Numbered from the stretch's first letter, positions 24,068 to 32,552 are shown. The stretch: DNA of 32,989 nucleotides from Phycisphaerales bacterium (GCA_023135165.1 JAGLTS010000005.1:66745-99733), one strand, 5' to 3'. The notes: a model not told the origin generated them from the letters alone. Numbers and translations are program-made.

Positions 24068-24104
24068 CCGGAGCTTCGGTCGCCTGTGGCGACCTTCGCT
24101 CCGG
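24068..24104 (-). terminator. Long symmetric hairpin behind the FG-GAP gene
   Basis: Two 7-bp perfect stems (CCGGAGC/GCTCCGG and GGTCGCC/GGCGACC) are separated by a symmetric 3-nt internal loop, with a 3-nt apical loop. It begins 20 nt after the stop at 24124 and precedes the next promoter by 45 nt. It is the strongest terminator candidate in the window, though no U-run follows. Confidence 0.6.
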
Positions 24105-24123
24105 CGTGGGCGGGTGGTGGTTG

Positions 24124-25626
24124 CTACTCGCACACTTGGCCATACACGGAAAGCAAGATGCCCAGATCCGCCTGACCCGTTTGGCCGTCACCGTCGATGT
24201 CGCCGCCGTCGTCAATGCCGTACGCCGCGAGCAGGATGCCCAGGTCGGCTTGCCCGACCTCACCGTCGCCATCGAGATCGCTGAAATAGCACGGCTCGCA
24301 CTCGTCGGGAATGCCGTTCCCGTTTCGATCCAGGCTCGTGCCATCCGCGATGTCACAGAGATCGAGCACGCCGTTGCTGTTGCAATCGTCGAATCGGCCG
24401 AAGATGTACGCGGAGCCTGTGTTCAACTCGGGATTGTCGTCGAGCCTTGCGCCGACCAGACCCATGTCGCCTGAGAGCGATACCGCATGCCCGAACCGAT
24501 CGTTCGCCTCGCCATCGGATGCAATGAGCTTGGCCGGCTCACCCGACCCGTCCGGTCCGACGTGGAACGCATAGGCAGCACCGGCGGGAATGTCCTGCGC
24601 ATCACTCTCCGGCGCGCCGACCAGGGCGACGAATCCCTCGACAGCCACCGACCATCCGAAGTACCCGCCGCCAACCGGGTCCGAAGCGGTGAGCTTGCCG
24701 ACCTGCCCCCACTGCCCAGGTCCACCGACATTGTATTGGTACACATACGCCGAGCCGCTGTCGGCTGCGTCATCATCATCGAGATAGGCTCCCACCACGA
24801 TCGCCTCGCCGTCGACCGCCACGCTCGCTCCGAACAGATCCGCCGCTGCGCCATCCGATGCGGTCAGCTTGGCTTCTTCGATCCAAGTCGGATCCTCGAA
24901 GCGATAGACATACGCCGCGCCGGCTCCGTCGTCGAGCCTCGCGCCGACGACTGCGACATCGCCGCTGACCGACACAGCGCAGCCGAACTGATCGCCCGCC
25001 TCAGCGTCGGACGCGGTGAGGATCGCCTCCTGGGACCACGCGCCGGCGGCATATCGGAATACGTAGGCGGAGCCAGCACCGTCGTTTCCAGGCGCGCCGA
25101 CGACGAGCACATCGCCGTCGAGGAACACCGAGAAGCCGAACAGATCAGCTTGGTCCGCATCGGACGCGGTGAGCTTGGTGTCTTCGAGCCACTCCCCCGG
25201 GTCGCCTGCGTGGAACAGGTAGATGTAGACCGATCCGGAGCTGAGACCTGCATCGTCATCATCCTGCGCGCCGACCGCCGTGATCTCACCGCAGACAGCG
25301 ACCGCGTTGCCGAACTGATCGCCCGCCGCAGCGTCCGACGCGGTGAGCTTCGTGTGCTCAGCCCAGCCGCCCGCCCCTTCGTCATAGTGGAAGACGTAAG
25401 CGGAGCCCGCCGCCGAGCCTGCGTGATCATCCCATGCCGCGCCGATCACCGCCGTGTCGCCGCTCAGGCAGACGGCATAGCCGAACTGATCCCCCTGCGC
25501 CGCGTCGGACGCAGCCAGCTTGTCAAGCTCATTCACCTCGCACTGCCCCGGCGCGCTGCCTGCCGCTACCGCCAACATGAACGCTGCCGACAGCGCACCC
25601 AGCCCGATGTACATCCTACCTGTCAT
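24124..25626 (-). CDS. Secreted FG-GAP beta-propeller protein with dockerin-like C-terminus
   Basis: A 500-residue exported protein. ATG 25626 has AGGAG 7 nt upstream, and a signal peptide follows ('MYIGLGALSAAFMLAVAAGS'). Seven repeats of about 50-58 residues come next, each of the form 'KLTASDAxxGDQFGxAVxxS', then 'GDxxVVGAxxDD' and 'GSAYVF', the FG-GAP / integrin-alpha pattern. Seven copies suit one seven-bladed propeller. The C-terminus has 'CNSNGVLDLCDIADG' and 'DRNGNGIPDECEP'. Two near-identical calcium loops end it: 'DLDGDGEVGQADLGILLAAY' and 'DIDGDGQTGQADLGILLSVY', a type I dockerin-like pair. It is likely surface-bound or released and may be held by a cohesin-like partner. No enzyme domain is present. 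Confidence 0.88.
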   Translation of the reverse strand: MTGRMYIGLGALSAAFMLAVAAGSAPGQCEVNELDKLAASDAAQGDQFGYAVCLSGDTAVIGAAWDDHAGSAAGSAYVFHYDEGAGGWAEHTKLTASDAAAGDQFGNAVAVCGEITAVGAQDDDDAGLSSGSVYIYLFHAGDPGEWLEDTKLTASDADQADLFGFSVFLDGDVLVVGAPGNDGAGSAYVFRYAAGAWSQEAILTASDAEAGDQFGCAVSVSGDVAVVGARLDDGAGAAYVYRFEDPTWIEEAKLTASDGAAADLFGASVAVDGEAIVVGAYLDDDDAADSGSAYVYQYNVGGPGQWGQVGKLTASDPVGGGYFGWSVAVEGFVALVGAPESDAQDIPAGAAYAFHVGPDGSGEPAKLIASDGEANDRFGHAVSLSGDMGLVGARLDDNPELNTGSAYIFGRFDDCNSNGVLDLCDIADGTSLDRNGNGIPDECEPCYFSDLDGDGEVGQADLGILLAAYGIDDGGDIDGDGQTGQADLGILLSVYGQVCE

Positions 25627-25663
25627 CGCAAGTCTCCTTCCCACCGCATGATGTGCCGCCGCA

Positions 25664-25677
25664 CCCCCAACACCCCC
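25664..25677 (+). other. Two-run C5 tract
   Basis: CCCCC-AACA-CCCCC lies 38 nt upstream of the FG-GAP start. With two runs it cannot fold a quadruplex alone; it is listed because the motif recurs upstream of other genes here. Confidence 0.6.
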
Positions 25678-26012
25678 AACTTCGCCGGCGCATCGTTCGG
25701 TCGGTTGTTGTTGTTTGGTTCACAGCGAGGGCGCGCACGATCACCACCGGCGCGATCGCCTCGCGATATGCGTGTGCCTTCCTCACGTTGTCCTTCCTCA
25801 GCGTGGATCGCTCCTCGCCCACCTGCGCGGAGCGGAACACGCCTCCAAGTCAATCCGCACCCTGAACTTCAGTTTCCCCCGCATCTGGGCCGGGTCAAGG
25901 CGAATTCGTGATGCCCAGCAAACAGAACTGCGCAGTATGCCCTGTTTCGGGGATGTCCGGGCACGTTCGTTCGCATCCTCGCCGGGCATACCGTGATCGA
26001 CAGTGGTGCCGG

Positions 26013-26018
26013 TACACT
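26013..26018 (+). promoter_or_regulatory. -10-like hexamer TACACT for a leaderless transcript
   Basis: TACACT is followed by 6 nt and ATG 26025. The hexamer is identical to the one before nadC. No Shine-Dalgarno. Confidence 0.5.
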
Positions 26019-26024
26019 GGGGAC

Positions 26025-27566
26025 ATGACCGGGTCGTACGACTGGATCGCGTGGACGGCCGGCGGACTCGTCGGCCTGCTCGGCGTGTGCCTGGCGCTGT
26101 GGGCGCTTCTCATCGACGGATATCGACGGCGTTGGCACAAGCAGCGGCGCTGCCCGAAGTGCTGGTACGACATGCGCCACACGCCGGGGGCAACGTGCAG
26201 CGAATGTGGGTTCACAGACAAGCGGGAACATCAGCTTTTCAAAGCACGCCGCCGATGGCGCTGGGTGGCGGTCGCGGTTCTCCTCATGGGGATCGGTTGG
26301 GGCGGCGGCGCGTATCCGAAGATCAAGCGCGACGGCTGGCGCTCCGTCGTTCCGACGACGGTGCTCATCGCAGCGCTGCCCTGGCTCGACGAGCCTCGCT
26401 GGGTCGCCCGTCCGGCTCCCATGCCGTTTATAGGGGCGGGGCCGACACTCAGGCCCATGTCGTTTTGCGCCGAACTCGGCAGGCGAGCAATGAATGACTC
26501 GCTCTGGGACTGGCAGTGGCAGTGGCTGATCGACCGAGCATGCACGGGCGACGCGGCGCGCAGGCCGCCATCCACACTCTGGGGCAACGTGTATGCGCGG
26601 TTTCTGAGGAGCGCCAAGACGAACGGACATCTGGATGGTTCTGGCTGGGAGGAGAAGCTCGTGCCCGCACTGCTGAGCGTGGACATCGCGCTGCGCGAGC
26701 ACTGGCCGGCCGACGTACCTGTGGTGCGATGGCGCTACCGAGTGACGGCGGATCCGACGCTCCAGAGCCTCCTGGGGAATTTCAGTGCTCTTTGGATCAC
26801 ACCACAAGACCCGAGCCGGGGGTCATCCGAGCACCGCTCCGGCGGGATGCGAGCCTGGCCGGTGCCCTCCAATCGCCTCCTCCGAAACCCACAGATATGG
26901 AACGGCCCGTGCGATGAAACCTCCTCGGAACTCGGTGTCTTGCCCCCCGGCAGGACACATATCGGCTTCGACATCACGATCGAGCGAGTCGACGTAGGCA
27001 CCGCCACCGCGCTCTGCGTGTGGTCGACGGCTGTGCGTGAACCGATTGAAATCGCGGAGACGACTGAGGATGTGCTCATCCCGATCGAGTCGACCACCGT
27101 GAGTGAGGCGATCCGCAGTTCGATCGAATTCGACGTCTGGGCGCCGATTCCCGACAGCATCGGCTTTCGGCCCGCTCTTACGGAGCTTGCCGATCTCGCA
27201 CCCATCACGTTTTCCGTGGCCATCGAGTACGTGCTTGGCGATGAGGTTCTCTTCTCCACGAGTGTCTGGTGGGATGTCCAGCCGGCCGACAGCGAGGGAG
27301 AGGTTAGCGCAACGCGTGTGCTGGGACTCTACGACGTGTTGCTCAGAGACTCGCTCGCACGCCGTATCGCGGCTCGCGCCCAAGAGAGCCGCGATGCGGC
27401 GTCGCTTCAAATTCGCAGTGATCCGGTGGTGGCGCTGCGCAACTTCGACTGTGATCGCTACTGGGTCGGCGAGGTCACGATCCCGCTGGAGTGGATAGAC
27501 GGGCGCTGGTTTGTGCCGGATCAGGATGAGGGTGACGCGTCCGGCCCGGTGATGGATGGCGGGTAA
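26025..27566 (+). CDS. Zinc-ribbon membrane-anchored protein with large domain of unknown function
   Basis: A 513-residue protein. Helix 1 is at about 12-31 ('GGLVGLLGVCLALWALLIDG'). A zinc ribbon 'CPKCWYDMRHTPGATCSECG' follows: Cys43-X2-Cys46-X11-Cys58-X2-Cys61, the same spacing as the two ribbon proteins near 12000. Helix 2 ('WVAVAVLLMGIGWGGGAYP') leads into about 400 residues predicted outside the cytoplasm, beta-rich and Trp-rich, with no family I recognise. The topology puts the ribbon in the cytoplasm and the large domain in the periplasm. Start ATG 26025 is supported by the -10-like hexamer 6 nt upstream. It converges with the next gene across 14 bp. Confidence 0.8.
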   Translation: MTGSYDWIAWTAGGLVGLLGVCLALWALLIDGYRRRWHKQRRCPKCWYDMRHTPGATCSECGFTDKREHQLFKARRRWRWVAVAVLLMGIGWGGGAYPKIKRDGWRSVVPTTVLIAALPWLDEPRWVARPAPMPFIGAGPTLRPMSFCAELGRRAMNDSLWDWQWQWLIDRACTGDAARRPPSTLWGNVYARFLRSAKTNGHLDGSGWEEKLVPALLSVDIALREHWPADVPVVRWRYRVTADPTLQSLLGNFSALWITPQDPSRGSSEHRSGGMRAWPVPSNRLLRNPQIWNGPCDETSSELGVLPPGRTHIGFDITIERVDVGTATALCVWSTAVREPIEIAETTEDVLIPIESTTVSEAIRSSIEFDVWAPIPDSIGFRPALTELADLAPITFSVAIEYVLGDEVLFSTSVWWDVQPADSEGEVSATRVLGLYDVLLRDSLARRIAARAQESRDAASLQIRSDPVVALRNFDCDRYWVGEVTIPLEWIDGRWFVPDQDEGDASGPVMDGG

Positions 27567-27580
27567 GGGCGCAAACGTCG

Positions 27581-28513
27581 TTACGGCCCACTCTGAATGA
27601 CTTGGCCGGAGCCGGTGACGGCTGAAACGCGCGATTGGGCGATGCTGAGCACCGTCGCCTGCTCCAAACCGACGCCGAGCGAGACGTAACGCGGAGCGTA
27701 CGACGCCGCGGCGATACGGTGATAGCTCGGCCACCAGGGATAGCCGTCGATCCTGCGGTGCATGTAGTCAGGTGCGCGAACAATCAGGCTTCCACGGAAA
27801 TACTGAATCGTCCCGCCGTCACCGCCGTTGTCGATCCACTGCTCGTACTCGACGATGTTCGTGATCATCTCGATCAGATCATCAGCAAGCTCTTCTTCGC
27901 TCTTGACATCCGGGTCGGCATCACCGCCCGTGCCTGAGAAGATGTTCCCGCCGCCGCCACCCTTGCCCTGCTGCAGCGCTGATTGCAGGCTCAGGTCAGG
28001 CGCATCGTCGTGACGCGGAATCTCCAGGAGCAGATCGGCCACCGGGTAGATCACCGTGACTTTGCGTTTGTTCAACTCGCTCTTCGGCCCGATCTCCAGC
28101 GCGCCGTAGTCGGTGAACTGCCATGCGTTCTCATCGTACTCGGTGTCCGCGAGATCCAGGATGAGCTCGATGACCGACAAGGCGCGAAGATTGGTTACGG
28201 TGAGTGAGATCGGCTGCTCCGGATCGAGTCCGTCGACCGCGTCGCTCGCCCAGTGCGTGAGGATGTCGATGCCATGCACGGTCGAGAGGAAGGTGATGAT
28301 GTCCTCAAGCGGTTGGTCGCGGACATCGAGCGTGACCGGCTGCATGAGCTTGGTCATCGTCACGACGCGCGGGTCCGGCTGCGCGGAGGCTGTTGTCGTG
28401 CGCTCGGTTTGCACGCTCCTGATGCGGTCGCTGAGTGATTGGGCTTGCGCTGTGGATGCAACCGCGAGACAGGTCGCCGCCGTGAGAAGTGCTGCTGCCT
28501 GGAGTCTACGCAT
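27581..28513 (-). CDS. Exported protein with secretin/TonB short N-terminal (STN)-like domain
   Basis: A 310-residue protein with a clear signal peptide (MRRLQAAALLTAATCLAVAS, cut near 'AQA'). GGAG at 28520-28523 supports ATG 28513. Residues 58-90, 'QPVTLDVRDQPLEDIITFLS' then 'TVHGIDIL', match the STN pattern seen before secretins, TonB receptors and planctomycete orphan proteins. The rest has 'VTVIYPVADLL', a Gly-rich loop ('GKGGGGG') and 'GGTIQYFRGSLIVRAPDYMH', the 'IxxfxgxLiVraxxxxH' strand common after STN. It lacks a secretin channel domain. It is probably periplasmic. A -10-like TACTAT lies at 28569-28574. Confidence 0.75.
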   Translation of the reverse strand: MRRLQAAALLTAATCLAVASTAQAQSLSDRIRSVQTERTTTASAQPDPRVVTMTKLMQPVTLDVRDQPLEDIITFLSTVHGIDILTHWASDAVDGLDPEQPISLTVTNLRALSVIELILDLADTEYDENAWQFTDYGALEIGPKSELNKRKVTVIYPVADLLLEIPRHDDAPDLSLQSALQQGKGGGGGNIFSGTGGDADPDVKSEEELADDLIEMITNIVEYEQWIDNGGDGGTIQYFRGSLIVRAPDYMHRRIDGYPWWPSYHRIAAASYAPRYVSLGVGLEQATVLSIAQSRVSAVTGSGQVIQSGP

Positions 28514-28568
28514 CACACGCTCCTTTGCTCTTCGGGCTGAGGACGATCGCACATCGCTACTAAGAGGT

Positions 28569-28574
28569 ATAGTA
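28569..28574 (-). promoter_or_regulatory. -10-like TACTAT upstream of the STN-like gene
   Basis: TACTAT on the minus strand would place transcription start near 28562, leaving a leader of about 50 nt that carries the AAAGGAG ribosome site. No convincing -35. Confidence 0.4.
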
Positions 28575-28644
28575 CCTTTCGGACGATCATCCAAATGAAT
28601 TCTACCGGTATCTTGCAGAATCGACGCATTTACATGTGAGAAAA

Positions 28645-28674
28645 CCCCCACGCCACCCCCACACCCACGCCCCC
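28645..28674 (-). other. Four-run G tract (G-quadruplex candidate)
   Basis: On the minus strand G5-CGT-G3-TGT-G5-TGGCGT-G5 fits the G3+N1-7 x4 pattern. It lies between the end of the 612-residue exported-protein gene (28685) and the promoter of the STN-like gene, so it would be in the 3' part of the former's transcript. Confidence 0.75.
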
Positions 28675-28684
28675 ACACGGGCGG

Positions 28685-30523
28685 TCACCGGGCGGCGGGA
28701 GATACGCGCCGACTCAGGGCATCGGTGCTCACAATCATCTCGGTGAATGTGAGCAGCGTCATCGAAGAGGCGTCGATCGGCATGCGGTTGTCCCAGACGG
28801 CTGCCCGCACGCCGCCGCGTGCCCGCCTTGTGTTCTTGGCCATGTACAGCTCGGAATCGCGCATCGTGAGCTGAATCAAGAAGCGGATCGACCGAGACAT
28901 GCGGACGACCTGATCGACGATCTCAGCATCACCTGTCAGCCGATCGTCAGACAGCATCGTGGCGATCAACGCGAGCGGGCGGGCGCTGTGCCAACTCGGC
29001 AGCGGGTGACGTGACCGCGAGAAGACGATCCCTCCGAGCAGGTCTCGATCCCGAAGCTCCACATCGACGGGCTGAATCTGGTGGTCCCAGACGACCTTCC
29101 GCATCGACCGCAGCGCACCCGCCGCGGGAACGGCATCCTGCTCGGCACAGAGCGTCAACTCCGCCCATCCGAGCCAGGGCATGACGTTGGGCAGCGCACC
29201 GGCATCCGTGTCGCGCCAGAGCGCATCGACAAGCTCACGAGGATCCAGATCAGTCGTGCGCTCCGCTGCGAGGCGCGTCGCGGCAAAGGCGATGACCGCG
29301 CGCTGTGCGCCAGGCCCCTGGTCGATGAGCTCACGTGACAACTCGTCGGTCATCACCGCGTCGAGGAAGCGAATGGCGCTCGCCGTCAGCGACTCGACGG
29401 TTTCAGAACGCAGGGAAGGCGGAAGCTCCAACGCGGCGATGACGATCATCGCGGCGCCGGCAGGTGTCCTGAGCGGATCATCCTCCGATGGGTGACGGCG
29501 TGTGATGCGCTCGAGTATCGCGACGGCGGTCTGCTCCGCACTGCGCGCAGCCGGGTCGCTGATGCCCGATGCTTGAGAAAAGCGGAGCAGCGCGTAGGCG
29601 GCAAGCGCATCCTGCGCGGGTGATGCAAACCTCGGACTGCTGTCATCGCGCCAGGGAAGGTACGTGCCGAGCAGGCCGAACGGCTCAGGCCGAGGCCAAA
29701 GACGCGCCTCAAGATGCGCTGCGAGCGACTCGGCAGCGTCGCGCACAGCCGTCATCCGCACGTCACCCAACTCGACCACGGCGCCGCCACGGTGCATCAG
29801 CAGTGATGGTGCGCCGGGCGAGGGTTGCGCCCGCTGCAACACATCGAAGCGGTAGATCGTGATGCGGTCTTGGCCGATCAACTCTGGGAGGCTCTCGGGC
29901 AGCACGCCGAGTTCGCCCATCATGGCCCGCAGCGTGGCGATGTCCAGGAGATTGCTCGCCCGCATCGCACCGGGGAAGATCGCTGCCTGCCGATCATCGA
30001 GCCTGCACGCCAGACCGCGGTCGGCTGTGGCCGTCCAACGCAGGATGTCGCTCAGATCGGTGATGTCGTCGATCGGGATGAGCGTGCCTGCCAGTTCAAC
30101 GTCAATCATGATGCGCCGGGCGGCTTCGATCAACGCATCGCGTTCCAGAGCATCGTGATCGAGGTGCAGTCTCGGCTCGGCTTCACCCATCGCATCACGA
30201 GTGGCGGCAGCGAGCAAGTCACAGCCGGCCTCGTCACCCGCGCCGCGGAGGCTTCGGACTGCAACACCTCGCCCGATGACGACCCCGCCGAGTCGCAACG
30301 TCACGCACGCGCCCTCGACGCCCGGCAGTTCCACATCCACATCGGCGGGCATTGTCCAGTCGCGCACTGCCCGCTCGATAGCCCCGTACGCCGACCGCGC
30401 AAGCCTCGCATCCGGTAACCGATCGGTTGCCGCGGACTCGGCGATGCCAGCCTGCACGCACATCGCCATGGCGATAATCCAACATCGGATGTTGACTGGA
30501 AACAACACGGCGTTCACCCACAT
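28685..30523 (-). CDS. Large exported protein of unknown function
   Basis: A 612-residue protein. ATG 30523 begins a signal-peptide-like stretch ('VLFPVNIRCWIIAMAMCVQA', then 'GIAESAA'). The frame extends to 30688, but the added part is Arg/His-rich and not protein-like. Residues about 50-130 include 'EGACVTLRLGGVVIGRG', faintly like an AMMECR1 'FVTL...G.LRGC' segment, which I would not rely on. The middle and C-terminal half is helical with repeated Ala-rich units ('QDALAAYALLRFSQASGIS', 'GPGAQRAVIAFAATRLAAE'), as in alpha/alpha-toroid proteins. No catalytic motif is recognised. No Shine-Dalgarno is seen. A perfect 7-bp inverted repeat (30543-30557) lies 20 nt upstream. Confidence 0.7.
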   Translation of the reverse strand: MWVNAVLFPVNIRCWIIAMAMCVQAGIAESAATDRLPDARLARSAYGAIERAVRDWTMPADVDVELPGVEGACVTLRLGGVVIGRGVAVRSLRGAGDEAGCDLLAAATRDAMGEAEPRLHLDHDALERDALIEAARRIMIDVELAGTLIPIDDITDLSDILRWTATADRGLACRLDDRQAAIFPGAMRASNLLDIATLRAMMGELGVLPESLPELIGQDRITIYRFDVLQRAQPSPGAPSLLMHRGGAVVELGDVRMTAVRDAAESLAAHLEARLWPRPEPFGLLGTYLPWRDDSSPRFASPAQDALAAYALLRFSQASGISDPAARSAEQTAVAILERITRRHPSEDDPLRTPAGAAMIVIAALELPPSLRSETVESLTASAIRFLDAVMTDELSRELIDQGPGAQRAVIAFAATRLAAERTTDLDPRELVDALWRDTDAGALPNVMPWLGWAELTLCAEQDAVPAAGALRSMRKVVWDHQIQPVDVELRDRDLLGGIVFSRSRHPLPSWHSARPLALIATMLSDDRLTGDAEIVDQVVRMSRSIRFLIQLTMRDSELYMAKNTRRARGGVRAAVWDNRMPIDASSMTLLTFTEMIVSTDALSRRVSPAAR

Positions 30524-30542
30524 CGCGCACGTCCGGGAAAAC

Positions 30543-30557
30543 CAGCCCGGCGGGCTG
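30543..30557. promoter_or_regulatory. Inverted repeat in a promoter region (possible operator)
   Basis: CAGCCCG-G-CGGGCTG is a perfect 7-bp palindrome with one central base, 20 nt before ATG 30523. It could be an operator or leader hairpin; no regulator is known. Confidence 0.3.
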
Positions 30558-30635
30558 CCTGGATCACATCGCGCGTGCCGTCGGGCTTTGGCACGGTTCT
30601 TGAACCATGACCGGTGACAACTCGGAGAAATGACC

Positions 30636-30716
30636 ATGTCCGCCATCCTCATCATGACCTGCCATCGCAAGCGGGTACTACTGCTCACACTGCTGAGCTT
30701 CGCAGCCCTCTGCTAG
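30636..30716 (+). CDS. Possible 26-residue lipoprotein-signal-like peptide
   Basis: The frame reads MSAILIMTCHRKRV followed by LLLTLLSFAALC and then TAG. GGAG (30624-30627) lies 8 nt before ATG 30636, and a second ATG is at 30630. It looks like a lipoprotein signal (charged 'HRKR', hydrophobic core, then Cys) but stops exactly after the Cys. It may be a microprotein, the remnant of a frameshifted lipoprotein gene, or chance. The downstream frame (30715 onward, other phase) gives an uncharacteristic Ala/Arg-rich sequence. Confidence 0.25.
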   Translation: MSAILIMTCHRKRVLLLTLLSFAALC

Positions 30717-30968
30717 AAGCCGGCGCTTCATCCGACGACCCGGCCCGCCTCTTTCCCGACGCTGCCGCCGTCGCCGGCCTTCCGCCCTACAGCGAAACAC
30801 CGCTCGACGCGCGGGAGGCGAGAACCCTCTACGGCCGGGATCTCACTCGCACAACATTCGCCCCAGCGCACGCGGAGCCGATACCATCCTACCGGCTGAT
30901 CGCCGCCTTGCGACGCGGCGCTTCACACGCCATGACGTTCGCGCGCGGCCCGACGATTCGAGGTAGCG

Positions 30969-32384
30969 ATGGACTGGGCGACTTACTGGCTCGCGATCCT
31001 CTCCGTTCTTCTCTCCGTTGCGACGGTGGGTGGCCAACTGGCGCTCATCGTGCACGTGCTGAGATCCACCAAAGAGCCGATCTCGGTGCTCTTCTGGATC
31101 TTGCTGCTCATCTTCATGCCGATCGTCGGGGCGGTGGCGTACCTTCTGTTCGGGATGGAGTTGAAGAAACGGCGTCTGAGGAGACGACACCGCGGACGAC
31201 GTGTGGTGGCCACCCCCAAAGGCATCGAGTTCGACCGCGACGCCCAGCCCGTTTGGAATCTCGTCGCCAATCTCAATCAACTCGGGCCTTGGCCGATGAC
31301 TGTCGAGCGGTTCTTCTGCGACGGTGAGTCGCTCTTTGATGATCTGGTCGAGTCGATCCGAACCGCGAAGCACTCGATCTGGATCGAGACGTATCTGTTT
31401 CGATCGGACGCCCTTGGCGAGCGCGTGGCGGAGGCGCTGTGCGAGCGAGCCCGCGCGTCGGTGGATGTCCGCATCCTGTACGACGCTGTGGGCAGCTACA
31501 AGACGAAGCGACGTTTCTGGCGCATGCTTCGGTCCGCCGGCGTGAAGGTGGCCTGCTTCTCGCCCGCCAACCCGCTCAAGGGACGATTCCAGATTCAGTA
31601 CCGCAACCACCGCAAGATCACTGTCATCGATGACAGATGCGGCTATGTGGGCGGCTTCAACATCGGCGAGGAATACCTCGGCGCGGGAGCACCGCACGGT
31701 GTGTGGCGCGACACGCATCTTCGCGCGACCGGGCCGATCGTCACGGCGCTCGCAGCGGTCTTCGCGCAAGACTGGGACTTCGGAACGGGCGAACGCTTAC
31801 CTCTGTCGTGCTCGGTCGGCGAGCCGCAGGCAGGCGGGGCGGCGACGGCGGTCCTGGCGTCCAGCGCAGAATGGCACATCCGCTCCATCCACTCGATCCT
31901 GCTTGACCGCATCGCAACGGCGCGGGAGCGCATCGACCTTTCGACCGCTTATTTCGTGCCCGATCCAGCGTTACGGTTCGCGCTCTGCGACGCTGCTCGG
32001 CGCGGTGTTGCGGTGCGTCTGCTCGTGCCCGGCTACGCGCACAAGAGGTTCGTCCGCTGGGCGAGCCAGAGCTTCTATACAGAACTGCTTCGCGAAGGCG
32101 TGGACATCCATGAGTTCATGGGAGGTCAGTTCCACGCCAAGGTCGCCACGTTCGACCGGCGGTGGTCGCTGGTCGGATCCGCGAACCTCGATGCGCGAAG
32201 CCTGCGTCTCAACGATGAAGTGGCGATGTTGATCGACAGCCCGGCCGTGGCGCAACAGCTTGCGGCGCAGTTCCAACGTGATCTGGAAGCGTCGGTCTGC
32301 ATCGAGCCGAGCGGGTGGCTGCATCGATCACGCCGGCGTGCAGTAGTGGAACGGCTTGCATCGCTGATGTCGCCGATTCTGTGA
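30969..32384 (+). CDS. cls: Cardiolipin synthase (phospholipase D family)
   Basis: Cardiolipin synthase joins two phosphatidylglycerols at the inner membrane. The 471-residue protein begins with two membrane helices (about 5-27 and 37-60, 'VLFWILLLIFMPIVGAVAYL'), the usual Cls N-terminus, then a basic linker. The two HKD motifs are intact: 'NHRKITVIDDRCGYVGGFNI' (His214, Lys216, Asp221) and 'FHAKVATFDRRWSLVGSANL' (His389, Lys391, Asp396). 'RNHRK' with 'GRFQIQYRN' and the spacing are typical of bacterial ClsA-type enzymes. ATG 30969 has AGGT just upstream. The gene stands alone, divergent from the exported-protein gene. Confidence 0.93.
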   Translation: MDWATYWLAILSVLLSVATVGGQLALIVHVLRSTKEPISVLFWILLLIFMPIVGAVAYLLFGMELKKRRLRRRHRGRRVVATPKGIEFDRDAQPVWNLVANLNQLGPWPMTVERFFCDGESLFDDLVESIRTAKHSIWIETYLFRSDALGERVAEALCERARASVDVRILYDAVGSYKTKRRFWRMLRSAGVKVACFSPANPLKGRFQIQYRNHRKITVIDDRCGYVGGFNIGEEYLGAGAPHGVWRDTHLRATGPIVTALAAVFAQDWDFGTGERLPLSCSVGEPQAGGAATAVLASSAEWHIRSIHSILLDRIATARERIDLSTAYFVPDPALRFALCDAARRGVAVRLLVPGYAHKRFVRWASQSFYTELLREGVDIHEFMGGQFHAKVATFDRRWSLVGSANLDARSLRLNDEVAMLIDSPAVAQQLAAQFQRDLEASVCIEPSGWLHRSRRRAVVERLASLMSPIL

Positions 32385-32466
32385 GGGCTGCCGCATCACG
32401 GAACGCAATCATGTCGGAAGGTGGCGACTCCGAGACACCGCCCGCAGAGCGCACAGGCTTGGCTAC

Positions 32467-32512
32467 GGGGTGATGTGGGGGTTCGTGGGCATGCGTGGGG
32501 GTTTCGTGGGGG
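32467..32512 (+). other. Five-run G tract (G-quadruplex candidate)
   Basis: Runs G4, G5, G3, G5 and G5 are separated by loops of 6, 5, 7 and 6 nt, fitting the quadruplex pattern on the plus strand. It begins 83 nt after the cls stop and just before the repeat copy. Confidence 0.75.
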
Positions 32513-32552
32513 TGCGCACCAGTGTGGACATGCAGCGCTTCGCGACCGAATC

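Larger units (their letters stand above)
25627..26024. other. Divergent intergenic region, 398 bp, no gene
   Basis: It holds the leader and Shine-Dalgarno of the FG-GAP gene, two C5 runs (25664-25677) and a -10-like TACACT (26013-26018) for the zinc-ribbon gene. Open frames in it are only upstream extensions of neighbouring frames and have no recognisable start or motif. Confidence 0.6.
30524..30968. other. Divergent intergenic region, 445 bp
   Basis: It separates the 612-residue exported-protein gene (-) from the cardiolipin synthase (+). It holds an inverted repeat at 30543-30557 and a 26-codon reading frame at 30636-30716. Another plus-strand frame (30614-31327) runs through it into the synthase gene but has no recognisable motif. 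Confidence 0.5.

Noticed and set aside
24440-25560. Regular repeats resembling a CRISPR array
   Set aside because: They are the coding DNA of seven FG-GAP protein repeats; unit length is 150-175 bp and there are no spacers or cas genes.
28685-30523. AMMECR1-type domain in the exported protein
   Set aside because: Only one short segment (VTLRLGGVVIGRG) is similar and the conserved Cys/Gly pattern is missing.
30614-31327. Plus-strand frame of 237 codons before and into cls
   Set aside because: It overlaps the conserved start of cls in another phase and shows no motif; composition fits a shadow frame.
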